Counted from the first letter of the stretch, positions 16,279 through 26,621 are shown. The stretch: 57,904 nucleotides of DNA from an uncultured Prevotella sp. (GCA_905233825.1 CAJOFE010000016.1:1-57904); one strand, 5' to 3'. Numbers and translations: made by a program. The notes: generated by a model from the sequence alone, not told the origin.

Positions 16279-18393
16279 TTACGAGATGTTGCTCCAGTCC
16301 ATCATATCCTTACGGAGCTGGCGCAGACGGCTGAGCAGTACCTGGTGATGAGGTTCGGAAAGCGTGGGGTCTTGGTCTATGATGTGCTGGGCTTCGTCAC
16401 GGGCCATCTGCACCAGCTGACCGTCACGGGCAATGTCGGCAATCTTCAGGTCGAAGGCCATGCCGCTCTGCTGTGTGCCTTCCAGATCGCCAGGACCTCG
16501 CAGCTTCAGGTCGGCTTCGGCAATACGGAAGCCGTCGTTGGTCTCGCACATGATGTCGATGCGCTTACGAGTCTCTTCCGAGAGCTTATAGGGGGTGACG
16601 AGAATGCAGTATGACTGGTCGGCTCCTCGCCCTACCCTGCCCCTCAGCTGGTGCAGCTGGGAGAGTCCGAAACGCTGGGCATCGAGGATGACCATCACTG
16701 AGGCGTTAGGCACGTTCACTCCCACCTCTATCACCGTTGTGGCTACGAGTATCTGTGTCTCGCCACTGACGAAGCGCTGCATCTCCTCTTCCTTGTCACG
16801 GGGTTTCATCTTGCCGTGCACCTTGCTCAGGCGGAAGTCGGGGAAAGCCTGGCACAAGACCTCGAAGCCCTGCTCAAGATTCTTCATGTCGCTTTTCTCG
16901 CTCTCCTCGATGAGGGGGAAGACGACGTATATCTGACGGCCTTGCCGAATCTGCTTGCGCATGCCGTCGTAGAGCCAGGTCATGCGACTGTCGAAGACAT
17001 GGGTGGTCTGTATGGGCTTACGGCCTGGTGGCAACTCGTCGATGACACTGACGTCGAGGTCGCCGTAGAGCGTCATGGCCAGTGTTCGAGGGATGGGTGT
17101 GGCAGTCATTACGAGGACATGGGGGATGGCTCCGTCCATTCCTTTGCTCCATAGCTTCGCCCTTTGTGCTACGCCGAAACGGTGCTGCTCATCGACGACG
17201 ACCAGTCCTAATCGCTGGAACTGCACGGTATCTTCGATGACGGCATGTGTACCTACGAGAATCTGCACCGTGCCGTCGAGCAGGCCCTCCAGCACCTCTG
17301 CCCGTTTCTTGCCCTTGACGATGCCCGTCAGCAGTTCCACTCGCACTGGCATGTTGCGCAAAAAATCCTTGATAGTCTGCATGTGCTGCTCAGCCAAGAT
17401 TTCCGTAGGTGCCATGATGCAGGCCTGATAGCCGTTGTCGAGGGCGATGAGCATAGCCATCAGCGCCACCAGCGTCTTGCCACTGCCCACGTCGCCTTGC
17501 AGCAGACGGTTCATCTGGCGACCAGAGCAAACGTCGGCCCGTATCTCGTGCATGACACGCTTCTGGGCTCCCGTCAGCTCGAAGGGCAGGTTCTTCTGGT
17601 AGAAATCGTTGAAGACGGGGCCTATGCGATTGAAGACATAGCCACGATACTTACGGCGCTGGTCGCTGGCATATCGGAGGATGTTCAGCTGAACGAAGAA
17701 CAGCTCCTCGAACTTCAGCCGTACTCGGGCTCGATCCAGGTCTTTGGCATTCTGTGGATAGTGGACAGTGCGTAGCGCCTCGTCGCGCCCCATGAGACGG
17801 CGACCGTTGAGGATGACGTCAGGCAAGGTCTCGGGCAGTGTGGGCAGCTTCTCGATGAGTGTCCTGGTGAGTCGCTCCACAGCACGGCTGTTCAGGCCGC
17901 TGCCCTTCATCTTCTCCGTGGTGTTGTAGTAGGGCTGCATGCCCATGGCCGAGGTATCGACCTTCGAGGCATCGTCGATGTCGGGATGCTGTACCTGTAT
18001 GCGATTGTTATAGACTGAAGGCCGTCCGAACACAAGGTAGTCCTTGCCAATGGTATAATGCTGCTTGGCATACTTGCCGCCATTGAACCACACCAAGTCC
18101 ATGATGGCCGTGCCGTCGCTGAAATGGGCCACGACACGCTCTTTCCTCGGCCCCATTGGGAAGGTCTCGTAGCTCAGGATATGTCCCACCACTTGCACGA
18201 AGGGCATGTCGCCCGTCAGCTCGCAGACCTGATAGACTTTCGAGCGATCTACATATTTATAGGGATAATACTCCAGCAGCTGCCCGTAGGTCTCGATGCC
18301 GAGCTCCTTGCTCAGCATCTTCTTGCGATTAGGCCCTACGCCTGGCAAGTACTTGATGTCCTGATCTAAGATGTTCAATGGAGAATCAATCAT
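16279..18393 (-). CDS. recG: ATP-dependent DNA helicase RecG
   Basis: The product has 704 residues, normal length. RecG reverses stalled replication forks and processes branched DNA. An N-terminal OB/wedge part (about 1-250) precedes the helicase, with Walker A GDVGSGKT, the DEQH box in [22 protein letters not shown] and the distinctive TRG/motif VI region [15 protein letters not shown]. All key motifs are intact. Its start overlaps the end of ispD by 8 bases, so the two are co-transcribed. Confidence 0.97.
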   Translation of the reverse strand: MIDSPLNILDQDIKYLPGVGPNRKKMLSKELGIETYGQLLEYYPYKYVDRSKVYQVCELTGDMPFVQVVGHILSYETFPMGPRKERVVAHFSDGTAIMDLVWFNGGKYAKQHYTIGKDYLVFGRPSVYNNRIQVQHPDIDDASKVDTSAMGMQPYYNTTEKMKGSGLNSRAVERLTRTLIEKLPTLPETLPDVILNGRRLMGRDEALRTVHYPQNAKDLDRARVRLKFEELFFVQLNILRYASDQRRKYRGYVFNRIGPVFNDFYQKNLPFELTGAQKRVMHEIRADVCSGRQMNRLLQGDVGSGKTLVALMAMLIALDNGYQACIMAPTEILAEQHMQTIKDFLRNMPVRVELLTGIVKGKKRAEVLEGLLDGTVQILVGTHAVIEDTVQFQRLGLVVVDEQHRFGVAQRAKLWSKGMDGAIPHVLVMTATPIPRTLAMTLYGDLDVSVIDELPPGRKPIQTTHVFDSRMTWLYDGMRKQIRQGRQIYVVFPLIEESEKSDMKNLEQGFEVLCQAFPDFRLSKVHGKMKPRDKEEEMQRFVSGETQILVATTVIEVGVNVPNASVMVILDAQRFGLSQLHQLRGRVGRGADQSYCILVTPYKLSEETRKRIDIMCETNDGFRIAEADLKLRGPGDLEGTQQSGMAFDLKIADIARDGQLVQMARDEAQHIIDQDPTLSEPHHQVLLSRLRQLRKDMMDWSNIS

Positions 18394-19060
18394 TAATCAT
18401 GGCTTCTGCCACCTTGATATCGAAGGGAGTGGTGATCTTGATGTTCTCACGGTTGCCCTCGACCATCGTGACGGAATGACCATAGGCCTCGACCACGCTG
18501 GCATCATCAGTAAAGGCATCACTGTAGGGCTGACGGTTGGCAGCTTGCAATAACTGGATATCGAAAACCTGAGGCGTCTGCACCAGACAATAGTCGCTGC
18601 GCATCACGTTCTTTTGTGTAGGGATATGGCGCAGCGTCTCTACTACGGGCACCACGGGGATGACGGCTTTCTGCTGACGGGCAGCCTCGTAGCAGCGACG
18701 GATGACTTCTACCGTGACGAAAGGTCGCACGCCGTCGTGCACGCCTACCACTCCCTCAGCATCATCAGGAATCAGTGCCAGTCCGTTCTGCACAGAGTGG
18801 AAACGCGTGGCTCCACCATCGGCAATCCTGATTGCTCCCATCGAGGGAAGATAAGGACGGGCTATCTCCTGCCAGTAGTCCTGCTGGTCACGGGGTAGCA
18901 CAAGGATGATACTCAGGTCAGGTGAATACTCACGGAAGCGCATTAGCGTACGTATCAGCACAGGCACGCCACCCACAGGCAGAAACTGCTTGGGCATCTC
19001 GCCGCCCATACGCAACCCCTTGCCGCCTGCCACGATAATCACATATTCCTTTGACATCAT
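18386..19060 (-). CDS. ispD: 2-C-methyl-D-erythritol 4-phosphate cytidylyltransferase
   Basis: The product has 224 residues. IspD joins CTP and methylerythritol phosphate in the non-mevalonate isoprenoid pathway. The nucleotide-binding loop [16 protein letters not shown] is at the N-terminus, and [10 protein letters not shown] and [11 protein letters not shown] match conserved blocks of the family. It is the first gene of an ispD-recG operon and is divergent from gpmI. A TATCTTTG box (complement of 19074-19081) lies 14 bases upstream of the ATG. Confidence 0.96.
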   Translation of the reverse strand: MMSKEYVIIVAGGKGLRMGGEMPKQFLPVGGVPVLIRTLMRFREYSPDLSIILVLPRDQQDYWQEIARPYLPSMGAIRIADGGATRFHSVQNGLALIPDDAEGVVGVHDGVRPFVTVEVIRRCYEAARQQKAVIPVVPVVETLRHIPTQKNVMRSDYCLVQTPQVFDIQLLQAANRQPYSDAFTDDASVVEAYGHSVTMVEGNRENIKITTPFDIKVAEAMIND

Positions 19061-19073
19061 ACGAAATTTTCTG

Positions 19074-19081
19074 CAAAGATA
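19074..19081 (-). promoter_or_regulatory. -7 box upstream of ispD
   Basis: Reads TATCTTTG on the minus strand, very near the start codon. No TTTG is seen at 19-21 bases further upstream. Confidence 0.4.
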
Positions 19082-19139
19082 CGAAAAAATTCATAATTCA
19101 TAATTCTTTTTTGAAAAAAAGCGGCAAAGCCGAGCGCAT

Positions 19140-19210
19140 AATTACTCACGATTTATATTTTTTTATATGTGTTCGTGACCTTTGGTTCATAATTATTTTC
19201 TACCTTTGCA
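19140..19210 (+). promoter_or_regulatory. 71-bp promoter element shared with the GH31 gene, copy upstream of gpmI
   Basis: This segment matches the reverse complement of 57818-57888 at 63 of 71 positions with no gaps. It contains an AT-rich block, the near-dyad TGACCTTTGGTTCA and a TACCTTTG -7 box (19201-19208). The TTTG lies 16 bases from the -7 box in both copies, shorter than the usual 19-21, which hints that the conserved part is a regulator site rather than a standard -33 box. The gpmI ATG is 37 bases downstream. Confidence 0.85.
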
Positions 19211-19247
19211 GCCCAAAAGCTACACATTAATAAAAAAAGAAAGAAAA

Positions 19248-20768
19248 ATGGCAAAGAAAGCGCTTCTGATGATTCTCGACGGATGGGGAATCGGACAACA
19301 CGGACGGGGCGACGTGATTTTCAACACCCCCACACCCTATTTGGATTATCTCACGGCCGTTTCGGCTCATTCACAACTACAGGCCAGCGGCGAGGACGTA
19401 GGTCTGCCCGACGGGCAGATGGGTAACTCCGAGGTAGGCCACCTCAACATCGGTGCCGGTCGCATCGTCTATCAGGACTTGGTGAAGATCAACCGTGCAT
19501 GCAAGGACGGCAGCATCGTTGAGAACCCACAGGTGAAGGCCGCCTATACCTATGCCAAAGAGCAGGGCAAGAAGCTCCACCTCATGGGCCTCTGCAGCGA
19601 CGGTGGCGTTCACTCCAGCCTCGATCACCTCTTCAAGCTCATCGAGGTAGGCAAGCACTACGGCCTGAAGAACCAAACCTTCGTCCACTGCTTCATGGAT
19701 GGTCGCGATACCGACCCCAAGAGCGGCAAGGGCTTTATCCAGCAGGTTACCGATGTCTGCGCTGCCAATGATGCCGCTATAGCCAGCATCGTGGGACGCT
19801 TCTACGCCATGGACCGCGACAAGCGCTGGGAGCGTGTGAAAGAGGGCTACGACCTTCTCGTGAAGGGTACAGGCAAGCAGGCCACCGACATGGTTGCCGC
19901 CATGCAGGAGAGCTACGACGAGGGAGTTACCGACGAGTTCATCAAGCCCATCCACAACGCCAGCGTCAATGGCTGCATCGACGAGGGCGACGTCGTCATC
20001 TTCATCAACTTCCGCAACGACCGTGCCAAAGAGCTCACCATCGTCCTCACCCAGCAGGACATGCCTGAGCAGGGCATGAAGACCATCCCCGGCCTGCAGT
20101 ACTACTGCATGACACCCTACGATGCCAACTTCACAGGAGTGCACATCCTCTTCCCCAAGGAGAATGTGGAGAACACACTGGGCGAGTACCTCTCGGCACA
20201 GGGCAAGAAACAGCTTCATACTGCCGAGACGGAGAAATATGCTCACGTCACCTTCTTCTTCAACGGTGGTCGCGAGGCTCCCTTCGCTGGCGAAGACCGC
20301 ATCCTCGTTGCTTCGCCCAAGGTCGCTACCTACGACCTCAAGCCCGAGATGAGCGCCTACGAGGTGAAGGATAAGCTGGTGGCTTCCATCAAGACCCAGC
20401 AGTACGACTTCATCGTTGTCAACTTCGCCAATGGCGACATGGTGGGCCACACTGGAGTCTATAACGCCATTGCCAAAGCTGTGTGGGCCGTCGATCGCTG
20501 CGTGCGCGACGTCATCGAAGCCGCCAAGAAGAACGGCTACGAGGCCATTATCATTGCCGACCACGGCAATGCCGATAATGCCATCAATCCTGACGGCACG
20601 CCCAACACCGCTCACTCGCTGAACCCCGTTCCCTTCATCTACGTCACTGACAACAACAGTGCCACCGTGAAGGACGGCCGACTGGCCGACGTGGCACCCT
20701 CCATCCTCCACATCATGGGGCTGGAGCAACCAAAGGATATGACAGGTGAGTGCCTGATTACCGATTAA
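19248..20768 (+). CDS. gpmI: 2,3-bisphosphoglycerate-independent phosphoglycerate mutase
   Basis: The protein has 506 residues. It interconverts 3- and 2-phosphoglycerate in glycolysis and gluconeogenesis using two metal ions. The start [14 protein letters not shown] gives the first metal-binding Asp. The phosphorylated Ser is S61 in [26 protein letters not shown] and IIADHGNAD supply further ligands. An upstream in-frame ATG at 19182 lies within the promoter element and was rejected. The gene ends at a strong terminator shared with the convergent metacaspase operon. Confidence 0.98.
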   Translation: MAKKALLMILDGWGIGQHGRGDVIFNTPTPYLDYLTAVSAHSQLQASGEDVGLPDGQMGNSEVGHLNIGAGRIVYQDLVKINRACKDGSIVENPQVKAAYTYAKEQGKKLHLMGLCSDGGVHSSLDHLFKLIEVGKHYGLKNQTFVHCFMDGRDTDPKSGKGFIQQVTDVCAANDAAIASIVGRFYAMDRDKRWERVKEGYDLLVKGTGKQATDMVAAMQESYDEGVTDEFIKPIHNASVNGCIDEGDVVIFINFRNDRAKELTIVLTQQDMPEQGMKTIPGLQYYCMTPYDANFTGVHILFPKENVENTLGEYLSAQGKKQLHTAETEKYAHVTFFFNGGREAPFAGEDRILVASPKVATYDLKPEMSAYEVKDKLVASIKTQQYDFIVVNFANGDMVGHTGVYNAIAKAVWAVDRCVRDVIEAAKKNGYEAIIIADHGNADNAINPDGTPNTAHSLNPVPFIYVTDNNSATVKDGRLADVAPSILHIMGLEQPKDMTGECLITD

Positions 20769-20774
20769 GACAAG

Positions 20775-20802
20775 AAGCGCTTGCAACTAGTTGCAAGCGC
20801 TT
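20775..20802. terminator. 28-bp perfect palindrome, bidirectional terminator
   Basis: AAGCGCTTGCAACT is exactly complementary to the following 14 bases, with AAG/CTT flanks that leave T-rich runs on both strands. It lies between the convergent gpmI and metacaspase genes and can end both transcripts. Confidence 0.85.
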
Positions 20803-20825
20803 TTCTTATCCTTCCCAGCTTGGCC

Positions 20826-22352
20826 TCAGAGGCTAGTGTCTGCCCAGCTGCCTGCCAGTGACTCCGTAGCCTTTGCCGATGGGGTCTGTCGCTTACGTAA
20901 CTGCAGGGTGGGCGCCGTCCTGCTGACGGCATCCTCGAGGTGGCGTGCCAGCTTGCCGTAGGTGAGCTGTCCCTCGCTCTGCTGCAACTCCTTCAATAGA
21001 TAGTAGGTAAAGAGCCCATGCCCTTCTTCCTGATAGCCCTGTGCCGTCTCGTTGCCCTGAGCAGCACAGAACACAACCATGTTACCTGTGGTGGGCTGGG
21101 TATCGGCAGCCTCTACCTCAGTGCCTCGCTCGCCGTGGTTGACAGACTCACCGAGGCGGTTGACGCCACTGAAGCAAGCATCCATAAAGACGGTGACGCG
21201 GCCGAAGCCCATGTTGCCGATGGCGGCGTAGAAAGCGTCGAGGGCGATGCCGCGACGGGGCGTAGTTCCATAGACATCGGTGGGCAGGAGGTAGCTCTTG
21301 TTCTGCTCATCGGTGTCAGGGACACCATGACCGGCATAGTAGATGATGAGGCTCTTGGAGCCTTTATCGGTGATGTCCTTCGCGAGCCAGTCTTCCAATT
21401 CGTGCTCGAGGATCATGGTCTTGGTGGCATCTTCGCAGAGGTGGATGTGCTCAGCGGGTATGCCGAGGGTCTTCTTGCAGTATTCGGCGAAGATGCGGGC
21501 ATCATGGCGGGCGAAGGGCACGTCGGGGGCAAAGCGATAGTGCTGGTTGCCGATGACGAGGGCGTAGGTATCGTTGCGGGTAAGAAAGGTAGAGGGAATC
21601 ATGTCATCGACCTCGGAGATGACGGCATCGTCAGCATCCTGATAGTCAGCACGCAACTGCAGCAGATAGTCAGCGACGGCTGCCTTCGACAGTCCATAGA
21701 CGTGACAGTTCTCCTCGTTGACGTTGGCAGGCAGACCACGAATCTCGCCGTGGTAGAAGGTGTGACCAGTCTTCTTGCCGCTCTTCACCTCGGTTGCGAA
21801 GACACCCTTTCCCAGCTGGGCGTTGATGGCGATAGCCACGACAGTGAGGTTGGGGCAGGAGAGGAAGGCGTAGTCTTCGACACGAGTGCGCTTGGGGATG
21901 GTAACCGATCGCAGTGCCTGGCATTCGGCAAAGGCAATCTTGCCTATCTTCCTAACGTTGGGGGGAATGGAAAAGTTGAACAGACTACGGCACCTGAGGA
22001 AGGATCCCCAGCCTATCTCATCGACAGAGGACTCGCTTTTGAACTCGACGGTCTCCAGCTGGTCGCACTCGGCAAAGGCACAGGCGCCAATGTTGGCGAT
22101 ACCCTCGCCCACAAGGATTTTCTTGATGGGCAGATGGCGCCGCGACCAGGGGGCGAGGTTATCCTTGATGTTATAGTCGGGCATACGGACAAGCCGTTTC
22201 ATGATATCGGTCTTGGAGAGGGTGAGCGTGTGACCATCGAACGTCCAGGCGATGTCGTTGCTCACTCGTCCGTCGATGGAACCCGTATTCTGTGCGCTGG
22301 CGATGTTGGCACATACAACCATGGCAATAATTGTCAAGAGGTATTTTTTCAT
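20826..22352 (-). CDS. Exported caspase-family (metacaspase-like) peptidase with leucine-rich repeats
   Basis: The protein has 508 residues. A signal peptide (about 1-20, ending ASAQ) is followed by BspA-like LRR_5 repeats (about 75-190, such as IGACAFAECDQLETV and VEDYAFLSCPNLTVV). The caspase/peptidase C14 domain (about 255-490) has catalytic H342 in YYAGHG and C393 in DACFSG, so it appears active. Family members cleave after Arg/Lys or Asp, depending on subgroup; I cannot assign specificity. The signal peptide puts it in the periplasm or outside, not in the cytosol. It is last in an operon behind an outer-membrane barrel protein and a TPR protein, with gaps of 12-14 bases. Confidence 0.88.
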   Translation of the reverse strand: MKKYLLTIIAMVVCANIASAQNTGSIDGRVSNDIAWTFDGHTLTLSKTDIMKRLVRMPDYNIKDNLAPWSRRHLPIKKILVGEGIANIGACAFAECDQLETVEFKSESSVDEIGWGSFLRCRSLFNFSIPPNVRKIGKIAFAECQALRSVTIPKRTRVEDYAFLSCPNLTVVAIAINAQLGKGVFATEVKSGKKTGHTFYHGEIRGLPANVNEENCHVYGLSKAAVADYLLQLRADYQDADDAVISEVDDMIPSTFLTRNDTYALVIGNQHYRFAPDVPFARHDARIFAEYCKKTLGIPAEHIHLCEDATKTMILEHELEDWLAKDITDKGSKSLIIYYAGHGVPDTDEQNKSYLLPTDVYGTTPRRGIALDAFYAAIGNMGFGRVTVFMDACFSGVNRLGESVNHGERGTEVEAADTQPTTGNMVVFCAAQGNETAQGYQEEGHGLFTYYLLKELQQSEGQLTYGKLARHLEDAVSRTAPTLQLRKRQTPSAKATESLAGSWADTSL

Positions 22353-22364
22353 TGTAGTATATAT

Positions 22365-23204
22365 TTAGAATCGGAATTGCAGGTAGAGGCGGTTATTGGC
22401 CTGTTCAGTTTCCAGGTCACCGGTCTTGAAGGTGCTGCTGAACGGGCGGTAGGTGAAGGTGGAGAACTGGCGGTGCTCGTAGCCGAAGCCCACAAATCCC
22501 CATGTCAGGTTAAGGCCATAGCTCTTCGACAATCCGTTGCCCCACAGGTACTCGGTCTTCTTGTCCTTGCCTTTTCTAGGCGATACCTCGTCAATCATGG
22601 CGACGGCGAAGTGATAGCCCACACGGAAATAGAACTGCAGACGGATGTTGTCGGTGCCACTGCGATGAAGGGCGGTGAAGGGGTAGAAAGTGAGCGAGGG
22701 ACCTAAGGACATGCCGTAATCAACGGTCATCTTCTTCTGATGCCAAGGCAAACAGTAGGGCTCGTCGGTAGCTTGTTCAAACTGCTGCGACGGGGCTTCC
22801 TCGTCGAAGGAATTGAAGTTCAGATCCATGGGGACATAGTCTAAGCCAATGAAAAGCACGGTGCCGATGGGCTTCTTGTGGAAATTGTAGGTCTTACCCG
22901 ACAAGAGGCCTAAGCCAAGATTGTTCTTGAACTCACGCTGATAGGTGCCCCCGGCAGTGGGGAAGGCATCAGAGCTAAACGTAGTAGTAGTGTAGTTCAG
23001 GTTCAGGAAGGTGGTCTTCCCCCAGATTTTCCTGTAGTGACTCTCATTTTCTTTGGTCGATGACAGGTCGGACTCTATCCTGATGATCTCCTCCAAGGAG
23101 GGAATCTCGGTAGAATCGGCTGTCAGCCATTCAATTTCGTCCTGAGCCTGAACGCTGGCAGCGGTGGCCAAGCAGAACATGATTAGAGTGAGCGTTTTCT
23201 TCAT
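22365..23204 (-). CDS. Probable outer-membrane beta-barrel protein
   Basis: The protein has 279 residues with a signal peptide (about 1-20, ending VQAQ) and an aromatic C-terminal residue (LYLQFRF), typical of barrels inserted by the BAM complex. The body shows alternating hydrophobic and polar beta-strand patterns (FLNLNYTTTTF, IRLQFYFRVGYHF, WGFVGFGYEHRQF). I recognise no specific family. It stands between the exported TPR protein and the exported metacaspase, which suggests the three work together at the outer membrane. Confidence 0.75.
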   Translation of the reverse strand: MKKTLTLIMFCLATAASVQAQDEIEWLTADSTEIPSLEEIIRIESDLSSTKENESHYRKIWGKTTFLNLNYTTTTFSSDAFPTAGGTYQREFKNNLGLGLLSGKTYNFHKKPIGTVLFIGLDYVPMDLNFNSFDEEAPSQQFEQATDEPYCLPWHQKKMTVDYGMSLGPSLTFYPFTALHRSGTDNIRLQFYFRVGYHFAVAMIDEVSPRKGKDKKTEYLWGNGLSKSYGLNLTWGFVGFGYEHRQFSTFTYRPFSSTFKTGDLETEQANNRLYLQFRF

Positions 23205-23218
23205 TTTGATGATATGGA

Positions 23219-25225
23219 TTAATGATTCACTTTCAGCATTTCTCTAATGCGCCTGACAGCATCCTGACGGTCGCTGCCGATGACGCCCCGCTGCTCCAGC
23301 TTCTCCAGATCGTCGAGCAGCGATGCCCTTAGCTGGTCGGCACGCTGGCTGACAATAGCCTCGGCCTCCTGCTGCTTCCCTTGCAGCAACAGGGCCTCAG
23401 CCAGATTGGCATAGATGAAGAGCTTGGCAGGGTCGGCAGCTAGCCCCTGACGGGCATAGTCTTCGGCTTGTGCAAAGGCTTTCATCAGGATGGCATTAAA
23501 TGACAGGTTACCTAGTTCCCGAGCCACATACGACGAATAGTCGTTAGTCTGCAAGGTGGCCAGCCTTCGGTAGATGTCCAACGACGCTTCATAGTAGCCT
23601 TTCCCTTGCTGAGGCTTCAAGTCATTGTCAGCAGCAAAGCCCTTGTTGTTCAACTCCAATGCCATACGACGCATATTCTCAACCAACCCATTCAGGTGGG
23701 GAAGATAGGCTTGGGGATTGTCCTGTGCCAAACGGGCATAGAGGGTAAGCGCCTCGTCGTAGCAGGAACGGTTTTCCGCCAACTGGTCTGAACGGAAATA
23801 AAGCAGCGCCAGGTTGCTCAGCGTGGCAGCCACGTCAGGCTCGTATCGCAGAGGCTCGTCCTGTGCCAACTGCCTGTAGGCCGTGAGGGCATTTCTCAGC
23901 AGCTGCTGAGCCAGTGCCTGCGTCTCTTCACCATCAAAGCGCATATAGATGGTACCCAAACTGCTTTGTGTGGCAGCCATGGCCGACAGGTATTTCTGCG
24001 GCTCCCTGGCCGTCAGTTCCTCCAAGATGTTTAATGCCTCGCTCAATATCTCTTCACCAGCATTCATACGCCCTGTGGCAGTATATAACGCTCCCAAGTT
24101 TGTCTTGGTCTGAGCCACTAACGGAAGGAACACCTCGGGATTCTCTTTTGACAGTTGTTCACGGATGGAATGCGACTCCAGGTAGCACGCCAGGGCCTGT
24201 TCTATCTGCTGCGTCTGTTCGTAGAGCAACCCCATATTGTTCAGTGTCGCAGCCTTGGCAGGCAAGACACTCCGTTTGCCGTCCTCAGGCATATCAGCTA
24301 TCATTGCTAGGATCCGCTTGTAATAACGCTCAGCTTTCGAGGTAGTATGCTGACGGGTATGATAGTTGGCAGCCTCAAACTGCCATTCCACACGGGTAGT
24401 GTCAAGCGCAGCACGCAGGTCGATGTAATGAGCAGCAGAGTCATTCTGGTGCTGCATGCAGAATGAGTCATAATAGCTCATACAACGACGGGCCAGTTCC
24501 TCATTCTCAGCATGGAGCGTAGCTTCTGCCTGAGCCAGTTCACGCTTTTTCTGTTGCACCACTTCCTGCTTATGCAACTGCTCCGTCACTTGACTGTTTA
24601 CATCACCACGCAGTCGCAGTAAGGAATCGGCACGTGTCAGCTCGCCGTTCTCAATGAAATACGCCACCTGGCGGTAGAACTCATCCAGCTGGTCGTAGTC
24701 CAACATCGAGTATCGCTGAGCCATGTCGGCAATCAGTTTCTCGTTGTCCGTCTGCTGCAGGTAAAGCGCTTGCAGTAAGCTGTCCTTCTCCTCTTGCGAG
24801 GCTTGCAGCGCTTCTATCTCATCCTCCCGTTCCTGCAGTCGCCGTTGCAGGTCACGACGAATCTTCCGTTCCGCAGCCAAACGGTCGTTACGCAGTTGAG
24901 CTGGAGTATCCATGATGAGGTAGAGGGGATTTGGTGAATAGTTATAACGACGACACACCTCCATATCCATCAACTCATAGCCCTGTTTTTTCACACTTTT
25001 CAGCAGATAGGTATTCGCATGCAAGGGAAATGAGAACTTACCATTGGCGCCGCTTACCACAGCCTGACGATCCTCCACCTGAACGGTAGCTCCCTGCAGT
25101 CCCACGCCAGGTTGCAACACCCCGTTCTCCATTCTTCCACGGGTCTTCACCACTCCTTGTTGCGTCTGGGCAGATACCAAAAGAGGCATAAACAGGCATA
25201 AGATAATCCATAGTATTCTTTTCAT
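23219..25225 (-). CDS. Exported TPR protein with carboxypeptidase-regulatory-like N-terminus and coiled coil
   Basis: The start MKRILWIILCLFMPLLVSAQ gives a clean signal peptide; an in-frame extension to 25318 would cover the promoter and was rejected. The protein has 668 residues. The N-terminal beta-sandwich (about 20-105) has the typical GATVQV...VVSGANGKFSF pattern. A long charged coiled coil follows (about 115-270), then TPR repeats (about 280-640). The first 190 residues are closely similar to the protein at 49813-52167, which belongs to the TIR operon. It is the first gene of an operon with the barrel protein and the metacaspase. TPRs suggest a scaffold for protein partners. Confidence 0.85.
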   Translation of the reverse strand: MKRILWIILCLFMPLLVSAQTQQGVVKTRGRMENGVLQPGVGLQGATVQVEDRQAVVSGANGKFSFPLHANTYLLKSVKKQGYELMDMEVCRRYNYSPNPLYLIMDTPAQLRNDRLAAERKIRRDLQRRLQEREDEIEALQASQEEKDSLLQALYLQQTDNEKLIADMAQRYSMLDYDQLDEFYRQVAYFIENGELTRADSLLRLRGDVNSQVTEQLHKQEVVQQKKRELAQAEATLHAENEELARRCMSYYDSFCMQHQNDSAAHYIDLRAALDTTRVEWQFEAANYHTRQHTTSKAERYYKRILAMIADMPEDGKRSVLPAKAATLNNMGLLYEQTQQIEQALACYLESHSIREQLSKENPEVFLPLVAQTKTNLGALYTATGRMNAGEEILSEALNILEELTAREPQKYLSAMAATQSSLGTIYMRFDGEETQALAQQLLRNALTAYRQLAQDEPLRYEPDVAATLSNLALLYFRSDQLAENRSCYDEALTLYARLAQDNPQAYLPHLNGLVENMRRMALELNNKGFAADNDLKPQQGKGYYEASLDIYRRLATLQTNDYSSYVARELGNLSFNAILMKAFAQAEDYARQGLAADPAKLFIYANLAEALLLQGKQQEAEAIVSQRADQLRASLLDDLEKLEQRGVIGSDRQDAVRRIREMLKVNH

Positions 25226-25229
25226 GCTA

Positions 25230-25261
25230 CAAAAGTACAAAGAAGAAAGGAAACAACCAAA
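25230..25261 (-). promoter_or_regulatory. Promoter of the TPR-barrel-metacaspase operon
   Basis: On the minus strand TTTG (complement of 25258-25261), 20 bases, then TACTTTTG (complement of 25230-25237). The -7 box ends only five bases before the ATG codon at 25225, so the mRNA would be nearly leaderless. Confidence 0.65.
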
Positions 25262-25302
25262 GAAAAAATGACTTTTTTTAACTTTTGGAAAACATTTTTT
25301 GT

Positions 25303-25333
25303 TTTGTATTTTTCTCACTTATTTGTAACTTTG
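25303..25333 (+). promoter_or_regulatory. Promoter of the histidine phosphatase gene
   Basis: TTTG 25303-25306 and TAACTTTG 25326-25333 with a 19-base spacer, full consensus. It is divergent from the TPR operon promoter 42 bases away. Confidence 0.7.
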
Positions 25334-25350
25334 CGCCGAAAATCGGCGCA
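25332..25350 (+). promoter_or_regulatory. Perfect hairpin at the mRNA 5' end
   Basis: TGCGCCGA (25332-25339) and TCGGCGCA (25343-25350) form an 8-bp stem with an AAA loop. It directly overlaps the -7 box end and the expected transcription start, and stands five bases before the start codon of the phosphatase gene. It could stabilise the mRNA or hide the ribosome entry site. Confidence 0.65.
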
Positions 25351-25355
25351 TAGGT

Positions 25356-26597
25356 ATGATGATGAGAAGAAAGATCCTGTTCCTGCTGCTGACCGCCATC
25401 TGGCCGCTGATGGCTTGTGCTCAGCATTTCTCGCCAGAGCGGACGGGAGGCGTGTATTATGCCTATCCCGACGGAGAGAAGGAGGGGATTGACATGCCTG
25501 AAGGCTATGTGCCGTTCTATATCTCACACTATGGGCGGCACGGGTCGCGATGGCTGCCCTCGGAGGAGCGCTATGAGTGGGTGGCGGCACAGCTGGCCGT
25601 CGGCAAGCGCTCGGCTATGCCGCTTTGCTCTGCAAAGAACCTGACTCGGCTGGGGAAGAGCGTAAAACGACGGCTGAAGAAAATCTACCGCAACGCGCGG
25701 GGCAACGCAGGACAGCTGACTCCGCTGGGCGCTGAGCAACACAGGGGCATCGCAAGAAGGATGGTGCAGAACTATCCCAGCGTCTTTCAGGGCGAAGACA
25801 CAAGAATACTGGCTCGTTCGAGCACCTCGCCACGATGCAGGGCCTCGATGTTGGCCTTCTGCGATGCACTCTCCGCTCTCCTTCCTCCTTCATCCTTCCT
25901 CCTTTCCATCGAGACTAATCCTGAAGATATGGCGTGGCTGAACTATGAATCTCCTGAGCAGAAGGCGCTCACTGACGCCACAAGCCGGCAACCGGATATC
26001 ACTACCGACCGTTTCATCAGCAGTCTTTTCAAGGACTCCTCGAAGGTGAACGAGCCCATGAAGTTGCTCTCGGAACTGCACACCATAGCCAGTGACATGC
26101 AGGACATTCCGCTGGACATCAGCCTATGGGACATTTTTACGCCTGAAGAGATGATGGCGGTGCACGATGCCAACAACGAGCGAATGACCATCTGCAATGG
26201 CGACACGACGGTGAATGGCGGCATACCGGCACGCAGCAGCATCCCCCTGTGGCAGCACATTGAAGCGGATGCCGACAGCATGATTGCCAACGGAGGACAT
26301 GGTGCCCATCTGCGCTTTGGCCACGACACTGCCCTCTATCGCCTGCTCACCTTGCTTGGCATCCAACTGCCTGGCAAGGACATGGAGGATATCATCCCGA
26401 TGGCCGCCAACCTGCAGATGGTATTTCTAAGAGGTGAAGGGAAAGAGGGAAGAGGAGAGGGAAACGACTCCGTGCTGGTGGCTTTCCTCCTCAACGAGCA
26501 TCCCTGCCATCTTCAAACTTCGCTCTCACTCCTTTATCCTTGGGCTGACGTGAAGCGTATGATGCACGAGCGCATCAGCCAGTTGGAAGGAAACTAA
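25356..26597 (+). CDS. Exported histidine-type phosphatase (histidine acid phosphatase/phytase-like)
   Basis: The protein has 413 residues with a signal peptide ending MACAQ (about 23). The signature HYGRHGSRW (about residues 54-62) carries the His that becomes phosphorylated and the partner Arg. A second conserved Arg lies in ARSSTSPRC, and the H-D proton-donor motif in RFGHDTALYRLL (about 308-319). Substrates may be phytate or other phosphoesters; this is not decided by the sequence. Two low-complexity stretches, ALLPPSSFLLS (about 174) and RGEGKEGRGEGN (about 360), look like later insertions. It ends convergently with the PEP-synthase-like gene across a GC palindrome. Confidence 0.88.
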   Translation: MMMRRKILFLLLTAIWPLMACAQHFSPERTGGVYYAYPDGEKEGIDMPEGYVPFYISHYGRHGSRWLPSEERYEWVAAQLAVGKRSAMPLCSAKNLTRLGKSVKRRLKKIYRNARGNAGQLTPLGAEQHRGIARRMVQNYPSVFQGEDTRILARSSTSPRCRASMLAFCDALSALLPPSSFLLSIETNPEDMAWLNYESPEQKALTDATSRQPDITTDRFISSLFKDSSKVNEPMKLLSELHTIASDMQDIPLDISLWDIFTPEEMMAVHDANNERMTICNGDTTVNGGIPARSSIPLWQHIEADADSMIANGGHGAHLRFGHDTALYRLLTLLGIQLPGKDMEDIIPMAANLQMVFLRGEGKEGRGEGNDSVLVAFLLNEHPCHLQTSLSLLYPWADVKRMMHERISQLEGN

Positions 26598-26621
26598 TTT
26601 TACGTCTGTTCAGACCCCCAT

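Noticed and set aside
19377..20786. Long open frame on the minus strand opposite gpmI (469 residues)
   Set aside because: It is the mirror of the highly conserved gpmI gene, with no recognisable motif; typical antisense frame in GC-rich coding DNA.
21018..22706. 562-residue plus-strand frame across the metacaspase and barrel genes
   Set aside because: Runs antisense over two real genes and across their boundary; no start signal or motif.
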